From: Candidatus Thalassarchaeum betae | Lineage (GTDB): Archaea; Thermoplasmatota; Poseidoniia; Poseidoniales; Thalassarchaeaceae | Reading direction: 5' to 3' | DNA: 64,000 bases | Assembly (NCBI GenBank): GCA_003193925.1 | Contig: PSPG01000004.1 | Location: 110,863 to 174,862, forward strand | Shown: positions 17,896 through 25,408 of the stretch, piece by piece | Position numbering within the stretch: position 1 is the first letter of the stretch | Layout of the letters: each line of letters starts with the position of its first letter | Translations under genes and position numbers: made by a program | The notes under the pieces: model-generated | Told to the model about the DNA's origin: nothing | Databases searched by the model: none | Seen by the model: the letters and a program-made list of their open reading frames with translations, nothing else

Positions 17896-18672
17896 ATGGC
17901 ATCGCTGTCCGAGGCTTCGCTCCAGTCCCTCTCTGGCGCTGTGGGCTTAGAGGGAACGGGCAGGCCATTCAAGACGCCGCTGCTTTACTACCTAGTCATA
18001 GGTGCCCTAGTCACCCCCATACGCAGCTTCACCGACGTCCGCTTCCATGGGCTTGGCAGAATCCCCAGCTCCGGTCCGGCCATCATCGTGTGCAACCACA
18101 TCTCAATATTCGACGGGATATTCAAGACACAGGCCGTCCGCAGGCCCGTCCACTATCTCTCGAAGAAGGAAAACTTCGTCAACCCATTTTTACGCTTCGT
18201 GATGACCAGCACCGGCCAGATCAAGACCTCCAGGCAGACGGGGGCCTCCGATGCTATGGCACGCGCAGTCGATGTCCTGGACGCCGGAATACCCATCGGA
18301 ATCTTTCCCGAGGGTACGCGGAGCCGCAAGACGGAGCCGCCCTACCTCCAGCGGGGCAAGACTGGTGCAGCCCGACTGGCAGCTCGCTTCCCTCACGTTC
18401 CGATAGTCCCAATGGTCATGATTGGCACAAGGGAGATGATGATACCGGAAAAGAAGCTAATCAAGCCATGGAAGAGGGTGGAAGTCAACATAGACGAGCC
18501 GATCACCTTCGCCCAGTGGGTCGCAGACCCGGAAGGCGGTGGCCTCTCCGACGATGATGTCGCCACGTTGATGCTGCTCGGCGAGGATGAGCGGAGAGAC
18601 AGGATGGGCGCGTTGTACCGCCGGTTCACCGACCAGTTGATGGAGACCCTGCGTCGGATGGGCGCGCCTTAG
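17896..18672 (+). CDS. plsC: 1-acyl-sn-glycerol-3-phosphate acyltransferase-like (PlsC family)
   Basis: A 258-residue protein counted from ATG 17896. It has the acyltransferase motif NHISIFD (H-x4-D), FPEGTRSRKTEPPYLQRGKTGAARLA as motif III, and VPIVPMVMIG as motif IV. In bacteria PlsC adds the second fatty acyl chain to lysophosphatidate at the membrane. Archaeal membranes are ether-linked, so its substrate here is uncertain. PlsC-like genes have been reported in Marine Group II genomes. It is divergent from the membrane protein at 16695 and precedes thyA by 53 bases. Confidence 0.85.
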   Translation: MASLSEASLQSLSGAVGLEGTGRPFKTPLLYYLVIGALVTPIRSFTDVRFHGLGRIPSSGPAIIVCNHISIFDGIFKTQAVRRPVHYLSKKENFVNPFLRFVMTSTGQIKTSRQTGASDAMARAVDVLDAGIPIGIFPEGTRSRKTEPPYLQRGKTGAARLAARFPHVPIVPMVMIGTREMMIPEKKLIKPWKRVEVNIDEPITFAQWVADPEGGGLSDDDVATLMLLGEDERRDRMGALYRRFTDQLMETLRRMGAP

Positions 18673-18725
18673 TGGAAACGTTGCCGCATTCTTGATGGAC
18701 TACCGACGCACAGGTCGGATAGCCT

Positions 18726-19520
18726 ATGCAGCAGTATCTCGATTTCCTGCGTCGCATCCTCAGTGAGGGAGAGGAGAAGGGCGACCGGACCGGTACTGGG
18801 ACAATCTCCGTTTTCGGCCACCAGATGCGCTTCGACCTCTCTGACGGCTTCCCTGCCGTGACCACGAAGAGGCTGCACTGGCCGAGTATCATACACGAGC
18901 TCCTGTGGTTCCTCTCGGGAGACACCAACGTGGGCTACCTACAGGACAACAAGGTCAGGATCTGGAACGAGTGGGCCGACGAGGAGGGTGATTTGGGACC
19001 CGTCTACGGTAAGCAGTGGCGCAAATGGGAGACCGACGATGGGGGGGTGGTCGACCAGATCGAGAACGCTATCGATCTGATCTGCAACGAGCCCGACAGC
19101 CGGCGCATCATCGTCTCCGCCTGGAACGTGGGCGAGCTCGACGAGATGGCGCTGATGCCGTGCCACGCCTTCTTCCAGTTCTACGTCAACGACGGCAGGC
19201 TGTCGTGCCAGCTCTACCAGAGGAGTGCCGACGCCTTCCTAGGCGTGCCGTTCAACATCTCCTCTTACAGCCTGCTGACCTGCCTGATGGCGCAGGTATG
19301 CGGCCTCGAGCCGGGCGAGTTCGTCTGGACCGGGGGCGACTGCCACCTCTACCTCAATCACCTCGAGCAGGCGAGGCTGCAGATCACACGAGTGCCTCTC
19401 GAACTGCCCAGACTCAGGCTCGACCCCATCGTGACCTCGATAGACGACTTCCGCTCCGAGCACATCGAGATCGAGGGCTACGACCACCATCCCCACATTT
19501 CTGCTCCGATTTCTGTCTGA
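18726..19520 (+). CDS. thyA: Thymidylate synthase (ThyA type)
   Basis: A 264-residue protein, the same length as the bacterial enzyme. The N-terminus has [20 protein letters not shown]; the catalytic cysteine is in [22 protein letters not shown] and [20 protein letters not shown] bind phosphate and d[16 protein letters not shown] is conserved. It methylates dUMP to dTMP using methylene-tetrahydrofolate, producing dihydrofolate. It is followed after 9 bases by folA, which regenerates tetrahydrofolate. The bacterial gene order and sequence suggest acquisition from bacteria (inference). Confidence 0.96.
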   Translation: MQQYLDFLRRILSEGEEKGDRTGTGTISVFGHQMRFDLSDGFPAVTTKRLHWPSIIHELLWFLSGDTNVGYLQDNKVRIWNEWADEEGDLGPVYGKQWRKWETDDGGVVDQIENAIDLICNEPDSRRIIVSAWNVGELDEMALMPCHAFFQFYVNDGRLSCQLYQRSADAFLGVPFNISSYSLLTCLMAQVCGLEPGEFVWTGGDCHLYLNHLEQARLQITRVPLELPRLRLDPIVTSIDDFRSEHIEIEGYDHHPHISAPISV

Positions 19521-19529
19521 GGTGAGCAG

Positions 19530-20039
19530 GTGAGGATGGCGATGGTCGTTGCGATGGACGAGGAGGGTTTCATCGGCAGGGGCAATCGGCTTCCCTGGCG
19601 CCTAACCAGCGACATGGCCCGGTTCAAGCGGCTCACAGAAGGTGACGGCTTCAACTCGGTCATCATGGGAAGGAAGACCTGGGACTCCCTGTCCGAGGGG
19701 TACAGGCCACTGCCCGAGCGCGTCAACATCGTCATGTCGCGCGACACACAATGGCAGGCTGAGGGAGCTGAGACAGCCCTCTACGTCGGCCGCGCGATTG
19801 AGCTCGCCTTCGCCGAGGGCAGCGATGAGTGCTGGATCATCGGTGGGGCGCAGGTCTACGAGATGTTCCTCGACAGGGTGGATGAGATCCACGTGACCAC
19901 CGTGCACACCAGCGGCAGTGGCGAGGTGCGTTTCCCGGATTGGGATCGCAGCGGGTGGTCTGCGGAGGTCGTCGAGCGGCAGGAAGCAGACGGTGACAAC
20001 GAACACTCAACGACGTACTCGGTCTGGACCAAGTCCTGA
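19530..20039 (+). CDS. folA: Dihydrofolate reductase
   Basis: A 169-residue protein of typical bacterial DHFR length. It shows AMVVAMDEEGFIGRGNRLPWRLTSDMARFKRLT (the Trp and Asp of the folate site), SVIMGRKTWDSL for NADPH binding, and WIIGGAQVYEMFL. The start is GTG at 19530; ATG 19536 is an alternative. It reduces the dihydrofolate made by ThyA, directly upstream in the same operon. Past its stop the base composition changes to the lower-GC island. Confidence 0.94.
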   Translation: MRMAMVVAMDEEGFIGRGNRLPWRLTSDMARFKRLTEGDGFNSVIMGRKTWDSLSEGYRPLPERVNIVMSRDTQWQAEGAETALYVGRAIELAFAEGSDECWIIGGAQVYEMFLDRVDEIHVTTVHTSGSGEVRFPDWDRSGWSAEVVERQEADGDNEHSTTYSVWTKS

Positions 20040-20101
20040 ATCAGTCCCTACCAATGCAACTGACAGGAGTTGGAAGGGGGGGGCCTTTGAAACAGAATAT
20101 C

Positions 20102-20548
20102 TCATTGATGCTGCTTTTGATACAAATCAATCCACTCTTGAACAGACATCTTGGAGCACAACTCCCCCACCAATTCATAGGGAATATTGGACGTGTTTTT
20201 GAATCGAATGCAACTCTTACCCATGTCAAGTTTAGTCTTGCAGTGATTAGGATATTCCTGCGTGAACCATTCTAATAGAGCAGGACTAGCATAGATGCCC
20301 ATGTGGTAAAGCCCAATGTGTCGCCGCTGAGATGCAATACTCAGGAATGGTAGCGGCAATTCTGGGTCAACGTGATAACCTTCTGGGAATAGAGAATGAG
20401 GGACAACCCAACTTGGCATATTGTAGTTGATCATCTCTTCAAAGCCATCTGGCAAGTTCGAACGAATTGTGTCTCTCAGTTTCTCCATGGCTTCCTTCCT
20501 ATCTGCAGGTAGGGTGCTGAAATACTCTTCAAAGGCAGTCACAATCAT
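20102..20548 (-). CDS. DUF1801 (YdhG/YdeI-like) protein
   Basis: A 148-residue protein with the DUF1801 pattern: an N-terminal helix pair (YFSTLPADRKEAMEKLRDTIRSNLPDGFEEMI), then YNMPSWVVPHSLFP, LPFLSIASQRRHIGLYHMG and GKSCIRFKNTSNIPYELV. Members are small cytoplasmic proteins, some described as iron-chaperone-like; function here is unknown. Codon use is visibly more AT-rich than in flanking genes, consistent with recent acquisition. It converges on folA with a 62-base gap. Confidence 0.78.
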   Translation of the reverse strand: MIVTAFEEYFSTLPADRKEAMEKLRDTIRSNLPDGFEEMINYNMPSWVVPHSLFPEGYHVDPELPLPFLSIASQRRHIGLYHMGIYASPALLEWFTQEYPNHCKTKLDMGKSCIRFKNTSNIPYELVGELCSKMSVQEWIDLYQKQHQ

Positions 20549-20721
20549 TTCTAGAAGTCATAGGATATAATCCGTGAACTATCGACATTGGTCAGTTCAC
20601 AAGGGTTCATCCGAAAACCCATGCGAATGGAATTGCTGTCCGAATGGGCTTTGCGTGGGCCAGTCTAGACACTAGCGTATGACGCGTCCCTCCCCGCCGC
20701 GTACTGAATTATCTCGTGTGA

Positions 20722-21168
20722 TTAGGAATATTGACGGTTAATTCTGATGAACTCGGCCAGCACAGTATCCCATCCCTCGTCGTACCTATCTCGGACCTCC
20801 GCTGCTCCATCTCCTAGTCTCTCCCAATTATCGTGAGATAGGCTGACTTCGGTACCACCTTCCCTCTGGGTGAAGTGGACGCTTATGACAGTCGGTCCGG
20901 ATGCCTCTGGATTGACCTTCCATTCCATCCCAAAGCGATTCGGCGGCTCCCATATAGACACAACTCCCCAATCCGCCTCGGTCCCATCGTAATGAATCTC
21001 GTAGATCCTCCCCCCCAAGTGCCCCTCTACCGTTGCAGCCTTCGTGATGCTGTTCCCGATGGAGTGTGTGGCAAGAGGCCACCATTCGGATAGTCTAGCG
21101 GTGAATATCTCGAAGGCTTGGCCGATTTGCGTATCCACGGAAATCGATTTGCGGACTGGTTCGATCAT
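20722..21168 (-). CDS. SRPBCC/AHSA1-domain protein
   Basis: A 148-residue protein of the START-like AHSA1 type. It begins VRKSISVDTQIGQAFEIFTARLSEWWPLATHSI and shows GGRIYEIHYDG, WGVVSIWEPPNRFGMEWKV and a C-terminal long helix around WERLGDGAAEVRDRYDEGWDTVLAEFI. The family binds small hydrophobic ligands or acts as a stress-related co-chaperone. The ligand cannot be told. It lies in the accessory island and is separated from its downstream co-directional neighbour by 173 bases without a gene. Confidence 0.8.
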   Translation of the reverse strand: MIEPVRKSISVDTQIGQAFEIFTARLSEWWPLATHSIGNSITKAATVEGHLGGRIYEIHYDGTEADWGVVSIWEPPNRFGMEWKVNPEASGPTVISVHFTQREGGTEVSLSHDNWERLGDGAAEVRDRYDEGWDTVLAEFIRINRQYS

Positions 21169-21343
21169 GAGCGCACATCGGACGGAGTATCATCAACATT
21201 GCTCCGCTATTCCAATTCCTAGTTGATCTAACCCCTGAGCTTCCGGACTCACAAGCAACTGACCTAGGACTGGAGGAGACCGGGGACGCCCTCGGTCTAA
21301 TATAGCCGATTAACCAGTGAGATACAAACAGAGGAAATGCATC

Positions 21344-21712
21344 ATGACGAGCCAGACCGTCGTCTATACGGTTTCCGCGACGATTTTCGCAATATTGTTC
21401 GGTGAACTGATATTACCAGCATCAATTGGTAATTCTCCGCCAATACTGAGCAATCCTGTGACGTTCGTGGCAATGTCGTTCTATTATGTGGCGATCTCAT
21501 TCATATTTTCAATAATACTCGGAAAATACGGTACGAAAATGGCACTCGCCGCGTTTTTCGTGTACGGGGGCATCGTCGAGTTGATTCTTTTCGGCAATGC
21601 AGGAGATGTAGTAGGATTCTTGTTTTTCGGAGGCCTGTACATTTTCCTGTTCGGAGTTCCGATCTGGATCACGGATAAATTGACGGTGAGAGGGCAACAT
21701 TCCGAAACTTGA
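21344..21712 (+). CDS. Four-span membrane protein, unknown function
   Basis: The 122-residue product starts at ATG 21344, which has GAGG about nine bases upstream and a TATA-like CTAATATA at 21298-21305 about 40 bases upstream; the in-frame ATG 21317 is too close to that box. Four hydrophobic segments cover almost the whole chain (VVYTVSATIFAILFGELI, VTFVAMSFYYVAISFIFSII, MALAAFFVYGGIVELILF, VVGFLFFGGLYIFLFGVPI). Low GC relative to the window. No family recognised. Confidence 0.6.
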   Translation: MTSQTVVYTVSATIFAILFGELILPASIGNSPPILSNPVTFVAMSFYYVAISFIFSIILGKYGTKMALAAFFVYGGIVELILFGNAGDVVGFLFFGGLYIFLFGVPIWITDKLTVRGQHSET

Positions 21713-21751
21713 GTGCATGGGTACCCTTGAGATTGCGGAATGGTTTCCTGA

Positions 21752-21792
21752 ATGTAATACTTTTATCTGTTCGTTCACTCAGAGTATTACAT
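21752..21792 (+). promoter_or_regulatory. Inverted repeat flanking a TATA-like promoter
   Basis: ATGTAATAC (21752-21760) and GTATTACAT (21784-21792) form a perfect 9-bp inverted repeat with a 23-base spacer. The spacer holds TTTTATC (21761-21767), a plausible archaeal TATA box. The right arm reaches into the start codon at 21791, which is about 27 bases from the box, so a leaderless transcript is predicted. A repressor bound here would block transcription. Confidence 0.45.
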
Positions 21793-21952
21793 GCGCTGGC
21801 CCCCCCACCATAGTGAATACGAAGAGGGAGACGGTTTCGGTGACGAGGAGGGTGCTTATTGTAGTGAACTAGGTTGCATGAATAAGGCTGCATACCACTA
21901 TAGAACAAATGGGGGCCAGCGTTTCCTCTGTAAGGAACATTACCGCGGATGA
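21791..21952 (+). CDS. Small zinc-finger-like protein (53 residues)
   Basis: ATG 21791 to TGA 21952 encodes 53 residues. After an acidic, His-rich N-terminus (MRWPPHHSEYEEGDGFGDEE) comes AYCSELGCMNKAAYHY and then RFLCKEHYRG. This gives C-x4-C, about 17 residues, C-x2-H, a compact zinc-knuckle-like arrangement. The 76-residue protein at 61217 has the same pattern (C-x4-C ... YC-x2-H), so a small family is likely. A promoter with a 9-bp inverted repeat lies directly upstream. Function unknown. Confidence 0.6.
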   Translation: MRWPPHHSEYEEGDGFGDEEGAYCSELGCMNKAAYHYRTNGGQRFLCKEHYRG

Positions 21953-21996
21953 GTGGGCCCTCTATTACAACCTCATCAACAAGGGTACCCATCGAT

Positions 21997-22386
21997 TCAC
22001 TGGTCGGTATACTCAGTGACTCGAATTCCGAGATTCCCCCTACGCGCCTTCCTCTGCATTATCCGGTCCATCTTGCGGTGGAACTCAGACTCGAGGTCTA
22101 CCTTCATCGCGAGTGAGTGGCCCATAAGCAGAATCAGCAGGTCGGCCAGCTCCTCGGCAGCCTCCTCGAGTGGTTTGCCCTTGGTAATAGCCGCTGCGAA
22201 CTCCCCCAGTTCCTCGACGGTGAGCGCAATGCGATAGCCCATGTCGTGACCGTTGTTCTCGGGGTCGGCGAAGGCGTGCTTGTGGTGGAACGCCGCCACT
22301 CGGGACATCATCGTCATCCAAGAGCCGTCAGGGCTATCCTGCGCCTCGATCTCAATCCAGTCGTCCACGGTAACGAGTCGTTCCAT
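21997..22386 (-). CDS. MazG-like nucleotide pyrophosphohydrolase
   Basis: A 129-residue all-alpha NTP pyrophosphatase. The metal-binding helices show the family pattern TVEELGEFAAAI and EEAAEELADLLILLMGHSLAM (E-x2-E ... E-x2-D). The HHKHAFADPENNGHDMGYRIAL segment precedes helix 1. It hydrolyses (d)NTPs to monophosphates; exact substrate unknown. Single-domain and shorter than full MazG. It converges on the small zinc protein with a 44-base gap. Confidence 0.8.
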   Translation of the reverse strand: MERLVTVDDWIEIEAQDSPDGSWMTMMSRVAAFHHKHAFADPENNGHDMGYRIALTVEELGEFAAAITKGKPLEEAAEELADLLILLMGHSLAMKVDLESEFHRKMDRIMQRKARRGNLGIRVTEYTDQ

Positions 22387-22411
22387 GAATCATGCTACGC
22401 GAGGAGCCCCA

Positions 22412-22744
22412 TCAACGTAGTTCCCTGCCCGGTGGCGGCTGCTTGGGATCCCTGGCCTCATATGGCAGCACCATGACCAGTCCGCCTACTCCGGCTACCA
22501 CGAACAAGCCCAGTGACCCTAGAAAGTTCGTCGTCTTGCGCGCTTTTTCCCCCTCCAACTCCCCGCACAACACTGGATCGGGAGACTCAACGGTATTCAG
22601 GACCAGTAGCCTGTACCCCATGTCACACTCACGCTCGTGCTCCCTGACCGCGTCGTCGTGCTCCTGCATCAGATCCATCGTCATAGGGAACAGAAACAAG
22701 GCGCACCCAATCAGGACGAAGCCGATCTTTGGATCCCTGTCCAA
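22412..22744 (-). CDS. Two-span membrane protein, unknown function
   Basis: A 110-residue protein with a TTG start directly after the stop of the upstream phosphorylase gene. Two membrane spans (IGFVLIGCALFLFPMTMDLM and FLGSLGLFVVAGVGGLVMVL) flank a charged loop with two cysteines (HERECDMG and DPVLCGELEGE). The C-terminal tail is proline-rich. No family recognised. Its tight spacing suggests co-transcription with the S3Ae and phosphorylase genes upstream. Confidence 0.5.
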   Translation of the reverse strand: MDRDPKIGFVLIGCALFLFPMTMDLMQEHDDAVREHERECDMGYRLLVLNTVESPDPVLCGELEGEKARKTTNFLGSLGLFVVAGVGGLVMVLPYEARDPKQPPPGRELR

Positions 22745-23518
22745 CTAATCACCTAACTCGGCTAGAAGCGCTATCATGCAATTGCCGAGGCGCTCACTCA
22801 TGGTGGCCGCTACAGCATCGACCGCTTCATGGTCGATGGCAGAATCAGGAGAGCCCGGGTTTCTTCCAGCGGCCCAGTTGGAGCAACACGAAAGTGCGAC
22901 ATGAGGAATTCCCCGTTCGGACATCAATCGTGATTCGGGGCCGAGAGTCATGCCGACCGCGTCCGCACCGAGCCGCTCGAGGGCGTCGATCTCCGAAGGT
23001 GACTCGAACTGTGGACCGATGCACTGCGCCACGACTATCCCGCTCGGCACTATTCCTTGACTTACCTCAATGGTCCTCACACAAGCTTCGGAGGCGGCTG
23101 AGTCAAAGGGTGATGTCCTGTCGGCATGTGACGCATTATCGTCATGGAACGTCCAAGGCCTCTCAGCGAGGTCAAGTACGTCGCCCGCGACTGCAATGGT
23201 CCCAGGCGGCATGTCCTCGCGCATGGTGCCAACCGAGTTGATGCTCACCACCAGGTCTGGCTGACAGCTCGCGGCTGCGTGAACGTTGGCGCGATGCTCG
23301 ATCATGTGAGGCGGAGTCCTGCTGCCGTCGTCGGAGTGGTGGCGGTCGATCAGCAGAAGCTCCCCCTCTGGGAGCCCAACCAGAGTGGCAGGCACCTGGC
23401 CCCAGTTTGAGTCGATACGGAGTGCATCCGAAGTTGCCCCTTGCATCAAAGCGAGTTCGGATGTAAACGCACTCATTCCAGTACCACAGAGCACCGCGAT
23501 GCGGGCCACAGTACTCAC
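22745..23518 (-). CDS. MTA phosphorylase / purine nucleoside phosphorylase-like protein
   Basis: A 257-residue protein of the trimeric PNP/MTAP family. It shows the DRHHSDDGSRTPPHMIEHRANVHA phosphate-binding region (MTAP: RHG..H..PPH..NYRAN), INSVGTMREDMPPGTIAVAGDVLDL, and GPQFESPSEIDALERLGADAVGMTLGPE, where the Met of the MT-ribose site is recognisable. It would cleave methylthioadenosine or a purine nucleoside with phosphate. The first motif has drifted (RHHSDDG), so specificity is uncertain. GTG start with a 4-base GTGA overlap with the S3Ae stop. Confidence 0.78.
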   Translation of the reverse strand: MSTVARIAVLCGTGMSAFTSELALMQGATSDALRIDSNWGQVPATLVGLPEGELLLIDRHHSDDGSRTPPHMIEHRANVHAAASCQPDLVVSINSVGTMREDMPPGTIAVAGDVLDLAERPWTFHDDNASHADRTSPFDSAASEACVRTIEVSQGIVPSGIVVAQCIGPQFESPSEIDALERLGADAVGMTLGPESRLMSERGIPHVALSCCSNWAAGRNPGSPDSAIDHEAVDAVAATMSERLGNCMIALLAELGD

Positions 23519-24417
23519 TCCTTCAAGCGCTCGATGAGTTCGGCCTTGTTGCCGGATACGGGCTTGCCGGCCTCCCTCAGGAGGTCCTTCAGTTGGACCA
23601 CGGTCATCGATGGGTAGTCGGGAGCATCCTCGGCCGCCTCGGGCTCCTCGGCAGCCTCCCGCTCGGCTTCGCTCTCTGGCTCATCTTCCTCCTCGCTCGG
23701 CTCTTCCGCTTCCTCGTCGAACTCCGAGTCCTCGGACTCGAAAACAGTTGAGGCCTCGCTCTCGGCCCTCTCCTGCTCGCGAATCTCATCGAGCGTCGGG
23801 CCATCCTGGGTTACGACGCCGGCCTGAATCAGTTGGGTGCGTCGGATCATTACGCCCCTCACCGGCTGAATCTTGGAGACCGTTTCCTTGATCTTGCTCT
23901 CCATAGTGCCGTCCAGAGATGCCTTCTGCAGGTCTATCCAAGTGCTGGTAGCACCAATCTTGAGTATCACGTCACGCGCCAGTGCGCGCATCTCCTGCTT
24001 CTGGCTGGCCTTGATGCGGTTCCTCGATATCATTAGTGGCTTGATTCGCACATAGAAGCCATCGTCGGTGACGACATCGACCGTATCGTCGATCTTGCCC
24101 CTGTCGCGTCGGACCTGTCGGCGGATGTGGTCCTTCAGCATCTCGTGTCCAATGAACTCGGTCAGAGCGTCGTCGCCGACTACAGCAGTGATTCGGAACT
24201 GTACCTTCACGTGCATCTTCGAGAAATCGCCGTCGAGCTCGTACTGCAGGATCTCGTAGTGCCTGCCGATCAGCACCGACTCCTCCTCGGCCATCGTCTC
24301 GCCGATTACTTTGAAGAACCAGGGGTTGCGGGGTGCCCGGATTGTGTACCAGCGCTTGGACTTCCATTTGTCCCGCTGCTTACGTGCCGCCGCCCGTGCT
24401 GCTGCTCCCTTCGCCAT
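23515..24417 (-). CDS. rps3ae: Ribosomal protein S3Ae (eS1) with acidic linker and SAP domain
   Basis: Residues 1-210 are eS1/S3Ae: KWYTIRAP-type start (SKRWYTIRAPRNPWFFKVIGET), GRHYEILQYELDGDF, IGHEMLKDHIRRQVRRDRGKID, DVVTDDGFYVRIKPLMIS and DVILKIGATSTWIDLQKA. It belongs to the 30S subunit near the mRNA exit. After a very acidic segment of about 60 residues (EEAEEPSEEEDEPESEAEREAAEE) the protein ends in a SAP-type helix-turn-helix (MTVVQLKDLLREAGKPVSGNKAELIERLKE). Usual archaeal S3Ae is about 200-230 residues without this tail. SAP motifs bind nucleic acid. Confidence 0.92.
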   Translation of the reverse strand: MAKGAAARAAARKQRDKWKSKRWYTIRAPRNPWFFKVIGETMAEEESVLIGRHYEILQYELDGDFSKMHVKVQFRITAVVGDDALTEFIGHEMLKDHIRRQVRRDRGKIDDTVDVVTDDGFYVRIKPLMISRNRIKASQKQEMRALARDVILKIGATSTWIDLQKASLDGTMESKIKETVSKIQPVRGVMIRRTQLIQAGVVTQDGPTLDEIREQERAESEASTVFESEDSEFDEEAEEPSEEEDEPESEAEREAAEEPEAAEDAPDYPSMTVVQLKDLLREAGKPVSGNKAELIERLKE

Positions 24418-24470
24418 GGCAACGACCTCGTCTATCGGGGGCTACCCCGTTCGCGACCGTGCGACCTACC

Positions 24471-24540
24471 CCGAGTATTTGAATCAAAGCCCACGTGGGG
24501 AGACTTTGACGATGTCGCAATCGTCGGATTCAAAGATGAG
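24471..24540. promoter_or_regulatory. Divergent promoter pair between S3Ae and COG1325 genes
   Basis: An inverted repeat TTTGAATC (24478-24485) / GATTCAAA (24527-24534) places the same GATTCAAA element facing each gene, at positions compatible with archaeal TATA/BRE elements for both transcripts (genes start at 24417 leftward and 24558 rightward). The identification is by position and symmetry only. Confidence 0.35.
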
Positions 24541-24557
24541 TCTTCCATGCCGGTGGC

Positions 24558-24998
24558 ATGGGACTGCACAGCGCGACCTGGAGGATCCATGCCAGCGCTG
24601 TGGACGATCTTGGGCTGCTCGAGGGCAGCCTCAGGTGGCTGGCCGGGGACGGTTGCGAGCTGACCACGGAGAGGGGGAAGTCGTGGCATGGCTCACCGCA
24701 GACCATCATACAGGCCCGAGTCAGTCGGAAGAAGGCTGCTAGGGAGTCACTGGCGAGGCTGGGCGGGGCTGCGTTGGCGAGTCTTGTCGAAGATGGGCTC
24801 GCCAAGCGCATTGACGAAGACAAGGTGATGCACGTCAGAGTCGAATTGGCGAAGTTGGTTCAGGGGGAAGTCAGGCTCTCGCCCGATGGACACAGCGGGG
24901 CTACAGCCAAGGGCCAGTTCAAGATCGAGGCCTATCCGGGGAGCGATCCGGCGGATGTCATGAACGATACGATACGTTCCCTCCTAAGTGTCGAGTAG
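24558..24998 (+). CDS. COG1325-type RNA-binding protein
   Basis: A 146-residue protein resembling the archaeal RNA-binding family described as a predicted exosome-associated subunit. Features: an initial strand ATWRIHASAVDD, ELTTERGKSWHGSPQTIIQARVSRKKAARE (the conserved His-Gly-x-Pro turn), a helix with LARLGGAALASLVEDGLAKRIDEDKVMHVRVELAKLVQGE, then GQFKIEAYPGS. It is divergent from the S3Ae gene, fitting a translation or RNA-processing role. Function remains predicted. Confidence 0.7.
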   Translation: MGLHSATWRIHASAVDDLGLLEGSLRWLAGDGCELTTERGKSWHGSPQTIIQARVSRKKAARESLARLGGAALASLVEDGLAKRIDEDKVMHVRVELAKLVQGEVRLSPDGHSGATAKGQFKIEAYPGSDPADVMNDTIRSLLSVE

Positions 24999-25065
24999 GG
25001 TCGTAGCGCTTCGTTTCTGAGCAAGTTTATTACTCGGATTCACATCGCCAATGACGAGGAGCGGC

Positions 25066-25344
25066 ATGACTCATGTAGTCACCAGCGCATGCGTGCGATG
25101 CAAGTACCAAGATTGCGTCGCAGTCTGCCCTGTAGAGTGCTTCAGGGAGGCCGATGAGTATCTCGTCATCGACCCCGATGAGTGCATCGACTGTGCGGCC
25201 TGCATACCCGAATGTCCGGTTGGCGCGATCTACGCCGATACCGATCTGCCCGACGAGGAGATGGAGTGGCTGGAGCGCAACGAAATCGAGGCTCCCGACC
25301 TGCCCCTCGCGGAGGGCGACTCGCCGGTCCTCGCCGATTCGTGA
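25066..25344 (+). CDS. fdxA: Seven-iron ferredoxin (FdxA type)
   Basis: ATG 25066 is preferred over ATG 25051 because GAGGAG lies just upstream of it. A TATA-like AGTTTATTA is at about 25024-25032. The 92-residue protein has the FdxA pattern [25 protein letters not shown] followed by [26 protein letters not shown]. Cysteine spacing in the first cluster (C-x7-C-type, with Cys before CKYQDC) fits a [3Fe-4S] plus [4Fe-4S] pair. It carries low-potential electrons in the cytoplasm. Acidic tail; partner enzyme unknown. Confidence 0.93.
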   Translation: MTHVVTSACVRCKYQDCVAVCPVECFREADEYLVIDPDECIDCAACIPECPVGAIYADTDLPDEEMEWLERNEIEAPDLPLAEGDSPVLADS

Positions 25345-25408
25345 GCGGCCTGGGACGCGTCTCTCGGGCTGGACATAGGTTCATGAGGACATGCCGGGAG
25401 GATGGGAC

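Noticed and set aside
20549-20721. Attachment site or repeat in the 173-base gap of the accessory island
   Set aside because: A few short direct similarities (CCGAATGG / GCGAATGG) are too short and not at island borders.
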